Origin: Pseudomonadota bacterium
GTDB lineage: Bacteria; Desulfobacterota; Desulfobacteria; Desulfobacterales; Desulfosarcinaceae
Length of the DNA stretch: 16,062 bases
Assembly: GCA_023435265.1 (NCBI GenBank)
Contig: JAEYRZ010000204.1
Location: 1 to 16,062 of the forward strand
Direction of reading: 5' to 3'
Shown: in pieces, positions 7,566 through 14,310 of the stretch
Layout: each line of letters opens with the position of its first letter
How positions within the stretch are numbered: the stretch's first letter is position 1
The notes under the pieces: generated by a model
Seen by the model: the letters and a program-made list of their open reading frames with translations, nothing else
Told to the model about the DNA's origin: nothing
Database searches by the model: none
Position numbers and translations under genes: made by a program

Positions 7566-7745
7566 ATGTGCTACAATTGCGGATGCGGTGCGCCAAACGA
7601 TGACCACGGCAAGGGCCACATGGGCGTCGACAAGGATGGCAAGGCGATCACCGACAGAACTTTCGAGGCTGCCAGTAAAGCCTTCGAAATGGAAAGCCGG
7701 GAATCCAAGAAGAACACCTTAGACCTGATCCAAAAGAGTTCATAG
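7566..7745 (+). CDS. Small Cys-motif protein of unknown function
   Basis: A protein of 59 residues starting MCYNCGCGAPNDDHGKGHMG: three cysteines in a CxxCxC arrangement, followed by an Asp/His-rich segment, which could bind a metal. The rest is a charged helical tail (about 30-59: TFEAASKAFEMESRES and on). Start choice: an ATG at 7566 lies 8 bases after the centre of the GGGAGG site. A GTG at 7557 and an ATG at 7560 in the same frame overlap that site and are unlikely starts. I recall comparable tiny MCY-C-CGCG proteins in various bacteria and archaea, without known role. It has its own leader and a strong terminator, so it is likely a monocistronic, well-expressed gene. Confidence 0.8.
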   Translation: MCYNCGCGAPNDDHGKGHMGVDKDGKAITDRTFEAASKAFEMESRESKKNTLDLIQKSS

Positions 7746-7757
7746 AATCGACCCGAT

Positions 7758-7796
7758 GGCCGACAGCGCGGCGGCGCCGTGCTGTCGGCCGCTTTT
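7758..7796 (+). terminator. Rho-independent terminator of the small Cys-protein gene
   Basis: The perfect 10-bp stem GGCCGACAGC (7758-7767) / GCTGTCGGCC (7781-7790) encloses a GC-rich 13-base loop that contains a palindrome of its own. It is followed by GCTTTT on the plus strand. It begins 12 bases after the stop codon. On the minus strand it also lies just past the transporter gene stop, but there it lacks a T-run. Confidence 0.85.
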
Positions 7797-7803
7797 GCAC
7801 GGC

Positions 7804-8625
7804 TCAAAGATTGGGCGAATCGGAAGCAACCTGTGCGTAATTGACGATCGCCACGAAAGATATCCCGCCGATGACATTGCCCAGCAGAACCGGCAGAAGG
7901 AAAGCGAGCACGAACTGCTCCCATATGACGCCGCCGACGAGCAGCATGTACCAGGCCTCCACCAGGCCGGCGATGATATGCCCGAACTCCCCCAGCCCGA
8001 TGATGTAGGTGATGATGATCACCACCCCGACGCGTGCGGTTTCGGCGAACGGCAGGAGCCAGATGGTGAGCGCGATCAGCCAGCCCGCGAAAACGGCGCC
8101 GGTCAGCTGAGACAGGAAGGGTTTGTCGAAGACCTTCCCGCCGATCTCAAGCAGATCCTGAGCCAGCCCCGAATCGAAGGCCGGTGCAAAAGCGGCCAGC
8201 AGGGCGAACAGCAGGGCGCCCAAAGTATTGGCCAGAAACACCACCCCCCACAAGCGGAGCACCTTCCAAAGCGTGCCCGAATCCATGCGGTGCAGCAAGT
8301 GCAGAATCGGCGTCAGTGTATTCTCTGTGAAAAGCTGTTGCCTTCCCAGGATGACGATCAGGAACCCTACGCTGTATCCCAGTTTCGAAATCAGCGGCAC
8401 CCAGGCCGCGTCAGGCAGGAAGCTGCTCAGCAAGCCTTCGGTCAAAAACGAAAATCCCATGGAGAGTCCGGCGGCCAGACCCGACCACATGAGGGCGGCC
8501 GCGGAGCGCTCGATCTCTTCTCTTCCTTCGCGCCGGATGGCCTCGTATACCACTGCCGCCCGCGGAGCGGTGCGCCGGCGGGCATCTTCGACTTCTCTCG
8601 TTTTCAGATGTTGTCTTTGGCTCAT
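7804..8625 (-). CDS. Formate/nitrite transporter (FNT) family membrane protein, YfdC-like
   Basis: A protein of 273 residues. A hydrophilic, Arg/Glu-rich N-terminal segment of about 40 residues is followed by six likely membrane helices. FNT landmarks are QLFTENTLTPI (97-107, corresponding to the ELFTxN signature) and the pore histidine region GLGEFGHIIAG (210-220, H216). The long N-terminus and the ENT variant of the signature fit the YfdC-like branch rather than FocA/NirC. It would carry a small monovalent anion such as formate, acetate or nitrite across the inner membrane, but the substrate of this branch is not settled. The ATG at 8625 has a short-spaced AAGGTG site and sits next to a TGTGCGCACA palindrome. 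It is divergent from the PoxB-like gene; a link to acetate or formate export is plausible inference. Confidence 0.88.
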   Translation of the reverse strand: MSQRQHLKTREVEDARRRTAPRAAVVYEAIRREGREEIERSAAALMWSGLAAGLSMGFSFLTEGLLSSFLPDAAWVPLISKLGYSVGFLIVILGRQQLFTENTLTPILHLLHRMDSGTLWKVLRLWGVVFLANTLGALLFALLAAFAPAFDSGLAQDLLEIGGKVFDKPFLSQLTGAVFAGWLIALTIWLLPFAETARVGVVIIITYIIGLGEFGHIIAGLVEAWYMLLVGGVIWEQFVLAFLLPVLLGNVIGGISFVAIVNYAQVASDSPNL

Positions 8626-8838
8626 GCACCTTATGTGCGCACAACGGCCCGGGGTCTTGAATAGGGCCGAAAATGTATTGGTTCGAGGGCGGATGCAGAT
8701 GGCGGGGCTCCGCGGCGATTCGGTTCGGCTCGGGAATACCCGCGGCATTGCGGCGGAATACAGCCGCAACCCCATGGAAGGCCCTTCCGGCCGAAAGTAG
8801 GCTTGCACTTTGCAAATCTTCGTCGAGGAGGAAAATCG
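8626..8838. promoter_or_regulatory. 213-bp divergent control region with three dyads
   Basis: The region between the FNT gene and the PoxB-like gene holds three exact short inverted repeats: TGTGCGCACA at 8634-8643 close to the FNT start, GGAAGG-C-CCTTCC at 8776-8788, and TTGCA-CTT-TGCAA at 8803-8815. The last ends 23 bases before the PoxB-like start. They are candidate operator sites. No recognisable FNR box (TTGAT-N4-ATCAA) or clear sigma-70 promoter was seen. Confidence 0.45.
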
Positions 8839-10596
8839 ATGCCAAAAACAACCGCAGCCGATGTCATGATCGAAACCCTGAGCGATTGGGGCGTTGAAGT
8901 TGTCTTCGGGATACCGGGAGACGGCATCAACGGCGTCATGGAAGCATTGCGCAAACGACGGGAATCCATCCGCTTCGTTCACGTGCGCCACGAGGAAGCG
9001 GCCGCTTTGATGGCCTGCGGCTATGCCAAATACACCGGCAAACTGGGCGTCTGCCTGGGCACTTCGGGTCCGGGCGGCATCCACCTGCTCAACGGCCTCT
9101 ACGACGCCAAACTGGATGCCAAACCGGTGTTGGCGCTGACCGGCCTCCAGTACCACGACCTGATCGGCACGCAGACCCAGCAGGATGTGGAGCTGGACAA
9201 ACTGTTCCAGGATGTCAGTGTGTACAACGCGCGGATCATGGGGCCCGCCCACGTGCGCAACGCGATGGAGCTGGCCTGCCGCACGGCCCTGGCCGAAAAA
9301 GGCGTGGCCCATGTGACCATTCCCGTGGATATACAGGAGATGCCGGTCGACGCCGACGCACGTTCAAAACGCAATGTGCCGCGGCATACATCGTCAGAAT
9401 TCGCCCGCGGGGCCCGCGAGCCGGACCCGGCGGACATCAAGCGGGCGGCGGAGCTCATCAACGCCGGACGCAGCATCACGATTCTGGTGGGCCAGGGCGC
9501 CCTCGAAGCCACCGACGAGGTGCTCAAGACCGCCGAAATACTGCAGGCGCCGGTTGTCAAAGCGCTGCTGGGCAAGGCCGTCGTCCCCGACGATCACCCA
9601 TATACCACGGGACAGGTCGGTCTGCTCGGAACCGAGGCCTCCTACACCGCCATGGAAGCGTGCGACACGCTTCTGATCGTGGGCAGCGGCTTCCCCTACA
9701 TCGAGTATTACCCCAAGCCGGACCAGGCCCGCGGCGTGCAGATCGATTCCGATCCGCAGCGCATCGGGCTGCGCTTCCCAGTCGAGGTCGGATTGGCGGG
9801 CGACAGCGCCAAGGCCTTGCAGGCCCTGCTGCCGCTGCTCAAACGCCGCGCCGATTCGGCTCACTTGAAAAAATGCCAGGCCCAGATGCAGGAGTGGAGA
9901 GAACTCATGCAGAAGCGCGGCAGCGTGGACACCCTGCCGATGAAGCCGCAGGTGGTTGCCTGGGAGCTGGGCAAGCGGCTCGCCGACAACGCCATCGTTT
10001 CCTGTGATTCGGGCACCATCACCACCTGGTGGGCACGCCAGATACCGGTCAAACGCGGGCAGATGCATTCGGTCTCCGGCAATCTGGCCACCATGGCCTG
10101 CGGGCTGCCTTACGCCATCGCCGCTCAGATCGCCCATCCCGAACGGCAGTCGATCGCGTTCGTCGGCGACGGCGGCTTTTCCATGCTCATGGCGGAGTTT
10201 TCCACCGCGGTCAAATACAGCCTGCCCATCAAGGTGATCGTCATCAAGAACAACTCCCTGGGACAGATCAAGTGGGAGCAGATGGTGATCAACGGCAACC
10301 CCGAATTCGGCTGCGAACTGGAGAACATCGATTACGCCGCGGTGGCGCGGGCCTGCGGCGGCGCCGGTTTTACCATCGAAGATCCCAAGAATTGCGGCGC
10401 CATTCTCGAGGAGGCCTTGAATACGCCGGGGCCGGTGGTGGTCGATGCGGTCGTCGACCCCCACGAGCCGCCCATGCCGCCAGGGGTGACATTGGATCAG
10501 GTCAAAGCGTTGGCCGCGGCTCTGGCCAAAGGAACCCCCTCCCGCGGCAGGATCATCAAGACGATCGCGGGCGATCGGTTGCGGGAGATGATTTAG
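8839..10596 (+). CDS. poxB: PoxB-like thiamine-diphosphate enzyme, pyruvate:quinone oxidoreductase-like
   Basis: A protein of 585 residues with the three-domain plan of pyruvate oxidase/acetolactate synthase enzymes. The N-terminal domain carries the activating glutamate (RHEEAAALM, E52) and GTSGPGGIHLLNGLYD. The central FAD-binding-type domain contains GLLGTEASYTAM and GSGFPYIEYYP. The C-terminal domain has the cofactor motif GDGGFSMLMAEF to KNN (443-472). The overall pattern resembles E. coli PoxB, including a short C-terminal helix (RIIKTIAGDRLREMI) like the membrane-binding end of that enzyme. It would decarboxylate pyruvate to acetate and CO2 and reduce quinone at the inner membrane; an acetolactate-synthase-like or other role is not excluded. 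The AGGAGG site at 8826-8831, 7 bases upstream, fixes the start; an in-frame ATG at 8803 lacks one. It converges on the respiratory operon with only 8 bases between stops. Confidence 0.85.
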   Translation: MPKTTAADVMIETLSDWGVEVVFGIPGDGINGVMEALRKRRESIRFVHVRHEEAAALMACGYAKYTGKLGVCLGTSGPGGIHLLNGLYDAKLDAKPVLALTGLQYHDLIGTQTQQDVELDKLFQDVSVYNARIMGPAHVRNAMELACRTALAEKGVAHVTIPVDIQEMPVDADARSKRNVPRHTSSEFARGAREPDPADIKRAAELINAGRSITILVGQGALEATDEVLKTAEILQAPVVKALLGKAVVPDDHPYTTGQVGLLGTEASYTAMEACDTLLIVGSGFPYIEYYPKPDQARGVQIDSDPQRIGLRFPVEVGLAGDSAKALQALLPLLKRRADSAHLKKCQAQMQEWRELMQKRGSVDTLPMKPQVVAWELGKRLADNAIVSCDSGTITTWWARQIPVKRGQMHSVSGNLATMACGLPYAIAAQIAHPERQSIAFVGDGGFSMLMAEFSTAVKYSLPIKVIVIKNNSLGQIKWEQMVINGNPEFGCELENIDYAAVARACGGAGFTIEDPKNCGAILEEALNTPGPVVVDAVVDPHEPPMPPGVTLDQVKALAAALAKGTPSRGRIIKTIAGDRLREMI

Positions 10597-10604
10597 GGTC
10601 CCTT

Positions 10605-11102
10605 CTATTCCGCCCCTGGACCCAGAAACTGAGGGCTGCGCAGATAGACGATGACCGACCAGATATCCTGCTCCAGCATTGTGTCGATCAGGGGCGGATG
10701 GCGCCGGTAACCGAAAGCGATACGGTAAAAAAGAGGTCCGTCGCTCTGGGATTGAACGCGCCGCGAGGAGAGATCGGTGGGCAAAGGAGCGAAGCTCTGC
10801 CCCACGGTTGCGACCCCCTTGCCCCCGGGGCCGTGGCAGTGGATACAGAAGAACCCGTAACCGCGGGTTCCCCGCCTCACGTTGGCTGCATTCGCCGGCA
10901 GCGGATTGTGCAGCGCCCCGGGGCCCAGCAGGCGCAGAGCGGCGGACCCGCCCGGAGCGGCGACGCTGCCGGCCGGCATCTCCGGCAGGCGGGTTTCGTA
11001 GGTATCGTAGCCGTCGTCGTTGGTCATGCGGGCGTAGTCGCACCCGCTCAGGAAGCAGATGCACAAGAGAATGAGCCGGGCTTTGCGAAAACGGGCATTC
11101 AT
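10605..11102 (-). CDS. actE: ActE-like monohaem cytochrome c lipoprotein of alternative complex III
   Basis: A protein of 165 residues. A lipoprotein signal ends in FLSGC (C21), followed by Asp at +2, which would favour retention in the inner membrane. The mature part begins with a stretch like the ActE subunits (MTNDDGYDTYETR, then MPAGSV), then a single haem-binding CIHCH (86-90), and ends with QDIWSVIVYLRS as in class I cytochromes c. The usual Met-Pro axial-ligand motif before this helix is replaced by RHPPLIDTM, so the sixth ligand is unclear. It probably passes electrons from the pentahaem and iron-sulfur part of the complex to the oxidase on the periplasmic face. The ATG at 11102 overlaps the preceding gene (ATGA) and has a GGGAGGTG site. 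It is the last gene of the operon. Confidence 0.75.
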   Translation of the reverse strand: MNARFRKARLILLCICFLSGCDYARMTNDDGYDTYETRLPEMPAGSVAAPGGSAALRLLGPGALHNPLPANAANVRRGTRGYGFFCIHCHGPGGKGVATVGQSFAPLPTDLSSRRVQSQSDGPLFYRIAFGYRRHPPLIDTMLEQDIWSVIVYLRSPQFLGPGAE

Positions 11103-11413
11103 TGGGCCGCACCTCCCGCAAACGGGTTGACCTCGTTTTCTTCGCGCCCGTCGACATGCTGCGGGCGGGCCGGATCGACCTTCGGTTCGGGAAGCGAACC
11201 CAGGTTGCGATGGGCGCCTTCGGTCGAAACGGGGCTCTGGCCGGGAACGTCCGGCTGCGATCCCAGCATCCATTCCCCGCTGCCCCGATCGCCCACCAGG
11301 AAGAATACGCTCAACCCCCAAAGCACGAATGCGATGGCGATGCCCACGGGAAGCAGAATGCTTTTGAATGTCGATTTGCGCTCTGCGCCGTGCATGCCTT
11401 CCTCCTCGTGCAT
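11099..11413 (-). CDS. Small single-span membrane protein of the oxidase operon, unknown function
   Basis: A protein of 104 residues: a short charged N-terminus (MHEEEGMHGAERK), one membrane helix (about 17-40, ILLPVGIAIAFVLWGLSVFFLV), then a Pro/Glu-rich hydrophilic tail with no cysteine, histidine cluster or known motif. I do not recognise a family. ATG 11413 has AAGGAG 6 bases upstream, but the second ATG at 11395 also has an excellent AGGAGG site, so the start is ambiguous by 6 residues. It lies between a small two-helix protein gene and the ActE-like gene, with ATGA coupling to the latter. A role as accessory or structural subunit of the oxidase or complex III, with the tail in the periplasm, is inferred from position only. 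Confidence 0.75.
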   Translation of the reverse strand: MHEEEGMHGAERKSTFKSILLPVGIAIAFVLWGLSVFFLVGDRGSGEWMLGSQPDVPGQSPVSTEGAHRNLGSLPEPKVDPARPQHVDGREENEVNPFAGGAAQ

Positions 11414-11423
11414 GCTTTTCTCC

Positions 11424-11696
11424 TTATACCAGCGGTCCGCCGAAAATGCCCACCACCACCAGGTATCCGATGATCCACATGGCCACCCCGACATACAGGA
11501 ACAGCAGCATCGGTGTAATCGGATGGTGTTCCGAAGCCGGGATGAAATCGATGTTGGCCTCACGGTCGATGTCGTCCAGCTGATCGCGGTCCCGCGGATA
11601 GCCCTTCCAGGTGAGGTAAATCGCGATGACCAGAATCACGCCCAGCGCGAGCCCCAGAATCAAGCGCTGGAAATCGAGCACGGTAAAGTAACGCAT
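11424..11696 (-). CDS. Small two-helix membrane protein of the oxidase operon
   Basis: A protein of 90 residues with two predicted membrane helices (about 11-29 and 62-84) joined by an acidic loop (YPRDRDQLDDIDREANID). The segment ASEHHPITPMLLFLYVG leading into the second helix faintly resembles the N-terminal membrane anchor of CcoP subunits, but there is no haem motif. It might therefore be a haem-less remnant or analogue of the CcoP/CcoQ membrane part; this is weak inference. A GAGG site lies 7 bases before the ATG. It starts 9 bases after the CcoS-like gene and is followed closely by another small membrane protein gene. Confidence 0.75.
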   Translation of the reverse strand: MRYFTVLDFQRLILGLALGVILVIAIYLTWKGYPRDRDQLDDIDREANIDFIPASEHHPITPMLLFLYVGVAMWIIGYLVVVGIFGGPLV

Positions 11697-11705
11697 GACG
11701 TATCC

Positions 11706-11963
11706 TCAAAGTGCCTGTATTCCAAGCACAATACAGACGCCCAGAGCCGCGCACACCGAAACGACACAAATCGACAGCATGTACAGCTCCAGGGGGCGCC
11801 GCTTGATGCCGGCCGTATTGTCGGGCGGCAGATCGAACAAGGGAAAGAAACGGGCGCGCTCCTGGTCTTCGAACTGGCCGTTGCGAAGCGCCCAGACAAA
11901 AGTCAGCAGGCTGAACAGCAGGGATGCGCCGATCAATGCAATCCAGGCGACCAGATAAAACAT
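11706..11963 (-). CDS. ccoS: CcoS-like cbb3 oxidase assembly protein with extra helix
   Basis: A protein of 85 residues. The N-terminal part has the CcoS pattern: one membrane helix (about 3-25) ending WALRNGQFEDQERARFFPLFD (24-44), where the WAL-x-x-GQFxD signature is clear. CcoS proteins are needed for cofactor insertion into cbb3 oxidases. Unusually, a second helix follows (about 59-82), while typical members have only one helix and are shorter. The start codon shares one base with the stop of the upstream CcoO-like gene (TAATG at 11965-11961), so the two are tightly coupled. No CcoG, CcoH or CcoI gene is in the window. The extra helix may reflect a structural role instead of, or besides, assembly. 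Confidence 0.7.
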   Translation of the reverse strand: MFYLVAWIALIGASLLFSLLTFVWALRNGQFEDQERARFFPLFDLPPDNTAGIKRRPLELYMLSICVVSVCAALGVCIVLGIQAL

Positions 11964-12922
11964 TACTCCCCCTTTCCCGGCAGAGCGCCCTTGATTTCAC
12001 TGGACGCATCGATGCCCTTGGGCGTAGTATCCGCATCGCTCTGCCCGATGAAGTAGTTGGCCACATAGTCGCCGACCGCCCAGATCTTCTCCGACTCGAG
12101 CTCTTCCTTGAAGTGCGGCATGGCCGTTCCGGTAATCCCGTTCATGATCTGGTAGTACAGAATGCCGCCCGAAATCCCGCGGCCGTTCAACAGGGTGAAG
12201 TTCAGCGGCGGCGGATCGAGAAACGCCTGCGCCGGACCCATCCCGTCGCCGATGGGCCCATGGCAGCCGATGCAAAACCCCTGATAAATTCGCTGGCCGC
12301 GCGCCATGCGATAATCGGTTGTGGGATAGGGGTTGGGCAGCTCCCGCCAGGGACGCGGGACCTGATCGTGCAGCCATCGGATATTCTCATCCGGCCCGGC
12401 CTGAAAAGCCTCCAGAGCCTGGGCCTTCCACGCGTTCTGGCGCGCCATGCGGAAATCGGCCAATTTGAATCCCAGGCTCTGCTTGTAGGCGATCAGGGCC
12501 TTGATGGCCTCCATGCCCAGGAATTCGAAATTGGGCATGATCGATTCGGGCCGCACATAGCGCGGGTTGATGAAATGGGCCACATGCCAGTCATCCGGGT
12601 GCATGCCGCCCTCCTGGGACAGATCGGGCCCCCAGCGTTCGGTGCCCACCAGGTGCGGCTCATCCTGGATATAATCGCCGGCCTGGGCGATCCGCTCCGC
12701 CCCCATGCCCCAATCGATGTTGCGCACGAACTGCGTATGGCAGTAAGTGCAGCCGTTGTTGGCGTAGATGCGCCGGCCCTGGGATTCCAGTTCCGTACGC
12801 GCACGGAAGATGTCCGAAGGCGCTTCGCTGATCGTGTGCCAGGGCAGGAGCATGGACACGAACAGCACCGCCGAAAAGATCAGCAGGCAGCCGGCGATTA
12901 CGACGAGGGGCGTCATCTTCAC
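11963..12922 (-). CDS. ccoO: CcoO-like dihaem cytochrome c subunit (CcoO fused to a second haem domain)
   Basis: A protein of 319 residues. A membrane anchor (about 4-27) is followed by the CcoO domain with NNGCTYCHTQFVR (C58, C61, H62) and its axial Met in SIMPNF (M129). A linker of about 70 residues leads to a second class I cytochrome c domain with GFCIGCHGPIGDGMG (C217, C220, H221) and axial Met in TAMPHF (M268), ending in a hydrophilic tail. It would carry electrons to the CcoN haem-copper centre on the periplasmic side; the second domain may replace the missing CcoP. The GTG at 12922 is preferred as start because AAGGAGG lies 7 bases upstream and it overlaps the CcoN stop (GTGA). The ATG two codons later is the alternative. 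Confidence 0.87.
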   Translation of the reverse strand: MKMTPLVVIAGCLLIFSAVLFVSMLLPWHTISEAPSDIFRARTELESQGRRIYANNGCTYCHTQFVRNIDWGMGAERIAQAGDYIQDEPHLVGTERWGPDLSQEGGMHPDDWHVAHFINPRYVRPESIMPNFEFLGMEAIKALIAYKQSLGFKLADFRMARQNAWKAQALEAFQAGPDENIRWLHDQVPRPWRELPNPYPTTDYRMARGQRIYQGFCIGCHGPIGDGMGPAQAFLDPPPLNFTLLNGRGISGGILYYQIMNGITGTAMPHFKEELESEKIWAVGDYVANYFIGQSDADTTPKGIDASSEIKGALPGKGE

Positions 12923-14289
12923 GGCGCTTCCTCCTTCAGTGGTCGCGGCCAGTAGAAGCTGCGCAACAGATTGTAGAGGCCGATGTAGGCCGAGGCGATG
13001 ATGAACAGGCCGGAAAAGAGCCTCAGTACCATATAGACATGCATCATGGGCAAAGTGCGATAGATCGCCTCGCCGTTGAGCCAGCTGTTGCCCTGGATCA
13101 GGCCGGCAGTAGAGAGCACCAGGTGAAAGGCGATCAGTCCTAAGATGATCAGCCAATACTGCACGTCGGCCAGGCGCCGGTCGTAAATCGGGCGCCCGGT
13201 GATGCGCGGCGTGATCAGGTACATTCCCGCCAGCCCGATGGACCCGGCGAAGCCCAACACGCCTAGATGGGAGTGGGCGATCACCCAGTTGTTGAGGTGC
13301 GTGACGCGCTGAACCATGGGCAGGGCATGCAGGGGACCCGCAAGGCAGACCAGCACGTACCACACCAGGCCGGCGAAGACGAACTTGCCCGGTATGCTCA
13401 GGTGCACAAAACCCAGTCGTCCCCGCATGGTCAGCCACAGGTTGACCAGGACGGTGGCCACCGGAATGAACATGCTCAGGCTGCCGGTGATGGCCACCAC
13501 CTTGAGCCAGGTCGGAATCGGGGTCTGAATGATGTGATGGGCCCCGATGTGCGAGTAAAGCACCAGTATCGTCCAGAATCCGATCAAAGAGAGACTGTGG
13601 CTGTAAAGCGGGGCGCGGGCCACGATCGGCACCACGTAGTACGCCACGGCCACGGCCAGGGGCGTCATGAACAGGCCGATGATCCCGTGGCCGTAAAACC
13701 AGGCCAGATTGGCGTCGGCCAGCCCCACCAGCGAACCGGTGCGCGGGTTCCACACGGCGTTGCCGAAGAAGTAGAAGCAGAACGTGAACACCAGCGCCGC
13801 AAACAGGTACCAGATGCTCACATAAAGAATTTTTTCCCGCCGCTGCATGGTGGTCATCAGGTAATTGACGAAAATCAGGGCAAAGGCGGTGAGGATGCCG
13901 ATATCCACAGGCCAGATCCACTCGGCGTATTCGCGCGCCTGCGAATATCCCAGGGCCAGGAAGATATTTCCTGCGGCGATGGAGAGATTCCAGACCCACA
14001 GCGAAAGTTTGCCGAGCGGTTCGCTGTACAGACGCGTGCGGCAGAGAAAGGGGACCAGATAGAAGCCGGCGCCCAGCAGACTGGTTCCCACAAGGCCGAA
14101 GATCACCGTATTGGTGTGCATGGGGCGCACCCGGCTGACGAGCAGCCAGGGAATGTCCCCCAGCAGTTCGGGAGCCACGAAATGGATGGCGTCGATGCCG
14201 CCCAAAGTCGTACCGATCACAAACCACACGGCGGCGCTGATGATGTAGGCTTTGGACGTGCCGTTCGGTTCATCTTTGAGCAATCTCAC
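12919..14289 (-). CDS. ccoN: CcoN-like catalytic subunit I of a C-family (cbb3-type) haem-copper oxidase
   Basis: A protein of 456 residues with about 12 membrane helices. Metal ligands are visible: H58 (RPMHTN) and H341 for the low-spin haem b, H339 (NWVIAHSH) for the high-spin haem, and H201 (WFYGHG) plus H251-H252 (GAHHI) for copper B. Y245 in LVLYSHIGAHH occupies the place of the tyrosine that is cross-linked to a copper ligand in cbb3 oxidases, which favours oxygen reduction over a nitric oxide reductase role. Around it the sequence departs from ordinary CcoN (YSHIGAHHIIQTPIPTW instead of the YVWAGPHH type). The GTG start at 14289 has AAGGAG 9 bases upstream. It sits behind the pentahaem cytochrome gene and overlaps the CcoO-like gene by GTGA. 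Confidence 0.88.
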   Translation of the reverse strand: MRLLKDEPNGTSKAYIISAAVWFVIGTTLGGIDAIHFVAPELLGDIPWLLVSRVRPMHTNTVIFGLVGTSLLGAGFYLVPFLCRTRLYSEPLGKLSLWVWNLSIAAGNIFLALGYSQAREYAEWIWPVDIGILTAFALIFVNYLMTTMQRREKILYVSIWYLFAALVFTFCFYFFGNAVWNPRTGSLVGLADANLAWFYGHGIIGLFMTPLAVAVAYYVVPIVARAPLYSHSLSLIGFWTILVLYSHIGAHHIIQTPIPTWLKVVAITGSLSMFIPVATVLVNLWLTMRGRLGFVHLSIPGKFVFAGLVWYVLVCLAGPLHALPMVQRVTHLNNWVIAHSHLGVLGFAGSIGLAGMYLITPRITGRPIYDRRLADVQYWLIILGLIAFHLVLSTAGLIQGNSWLNGEAIYRTLPMMHVYMVLRLFSGLFIIASAYIGLYNLLRSFYWPRPLKEEAP

Positions 14290-14310
14290 CTCGAAGATCT
14301 CCTTTTGCCG

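Noticed and set aside
7804..9312. Minus-strand frame of about 500 codons suggesting a long N-terminal extension of the FNT protein
   Set aside because: The upstream part is antisense to the PoxB-like gene; FNT proteins of this branch begin close to ATG 8625.
10029..12056. Very long plus-strand frame (about 675 codons)
   Set aside because: It spans the 3' half of the PoxB-like gene and runs antisense to five respiratory genes; composition is typical of GC-rich shadow frames.
11963..14227. Minus-strand frame of 754 codons suggesting a single fused protein upstream of CcoO
   Set aside because: The first half is an out-of-frame reading of the CcoN gene; the real CcoO start is at 12922, with its own ribosome site.
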